Shown: one piece after another, positions 31,330-31,453 of the stretch | How the letters are laid out: the number at the start of each line of letters is the position of its first letter | How positions within the stretch are numbered: the first letter of the stretch is position 1 | From: Oopsacas minuta | Taxonomy: Eukaryota > Porifera > Hexactinellida > Lyssacinosida > Leucopsacidae | DNA length: 31,453 bases | NCBI GenBank assembly: GCA_024704765.1 | Contig: JAKMXF010000086.1 | Span: 1-31,453 of the forward strand | Direction of reading: 5' to 3' | Made by a program: the position numbers and the translations under genes | Notes under the pieces: generated by a model | Databases searched by the model: none | Seen by the model: only the letters and a program-made list of their open reading frames with translations | Told to the model about the DNA's origin: nothing

Positions 31330-31453
31330 TATATTATTGCTGTGTCACTTTCGCAAACTTGACTTTAAATTGTCCGAATTTTCTTATTCCTTTGACTTAG
31401 CCCCTTTAGATATATTTGCTTTCGAATGGTGTATTAGGCTAATTTCTATGTCC
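31330..31453 (+). pseudogene. mariner-like transposase fragment, cut by window edge
   Basis: The plus strand near 31375-31440 reads EFSYSFDLAPLDIFAFEW, matching the 'YSPDLAPxDFFLF' box that carries the third catalytic Asp of mariner transposases. About 10 residues upstream, KLDF fits the 'LxxLGF' strand. Too short to place in a subfamily. The rest would lie to the right of the window. Confidence 0.5.

Overview
The window looks like an AT-rich metazoan nuclear genome, probably arthropod. The evidence is spliced genes with GT..AG introns, a nuclear RNA polymerase I subunit, and a dense load of Tc1/mariner, MULE, LINE and integrase-type DNA transposons. A crustacean such as a sea louse would fit, but the taxon is an inference and the sequence does not name it. 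Three single N bases (2181, 5344, 11326) each sit beside a truncated repeat.

Layout. 1-1725: two Tc1-like transposase relics, one (minus) apparently inserted in the other (plus). 2184-2317 and 5345-5478: two near-identical copies of the end of a short TA-flanked element. About 2990-3545: decayed LINE reverse transcriptase. 3942-5343: an end of a Tc1-like element interrupted by a mariner element whose transposase keeps its second and third catalytic Asp but is broken by frameshifts and a stop. 7496-8489: another Tc1-like relic. 9145-9580: a CGGBP1/hAT-like relic. 10944-11530: a Tc1-like relic split by a MITE. 12237-13793: the only clear host gene, a 518-codon terminal exon of RNA polymerase I second-largest subunit (RPA2/RPA135). 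15052-15301: a complete MITE of the same family that split the 11 kb transposase.

The centre of interest is 15753-23613. It is a 7,861-bp DNA transposon with perfect 22-bp terminal inverted repeats starting TGTTG and a 4-bp target duplication (GACC). It encodes on the minus strand a spliced retrovirus/gypsy-type integrase (D,D35E) in six exons. A seventh exon follows with a USP (C19)-like cysteine protease domain and is probably part of the same protein. The termini, duplication length and introns match Ginger1-type transposons. One end carries an array of TIR-like motifs, likely transposase binding sites. Intron 1 contains a second transposon: a MULE (21234-23177) with imperfect TIRs and an 8-bp duplication (ATTTAATG). 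Its gene encodes FLYWCH - MULE transposase - IAP-type RING finger. Both genes carry stops or frameshifts, so this copy is dead, but the domain combinations are worth chasing in intact relatives.

From 23620 to the end no host gene is recognised. There is a C/A-skewed tract (24760-28500) with one Helitron-like motif, a long imperfect hairpin at 25527-25610, a GATC-rich candidate non-autonomous element (29548-30345), and a mariner relic at the right edge.
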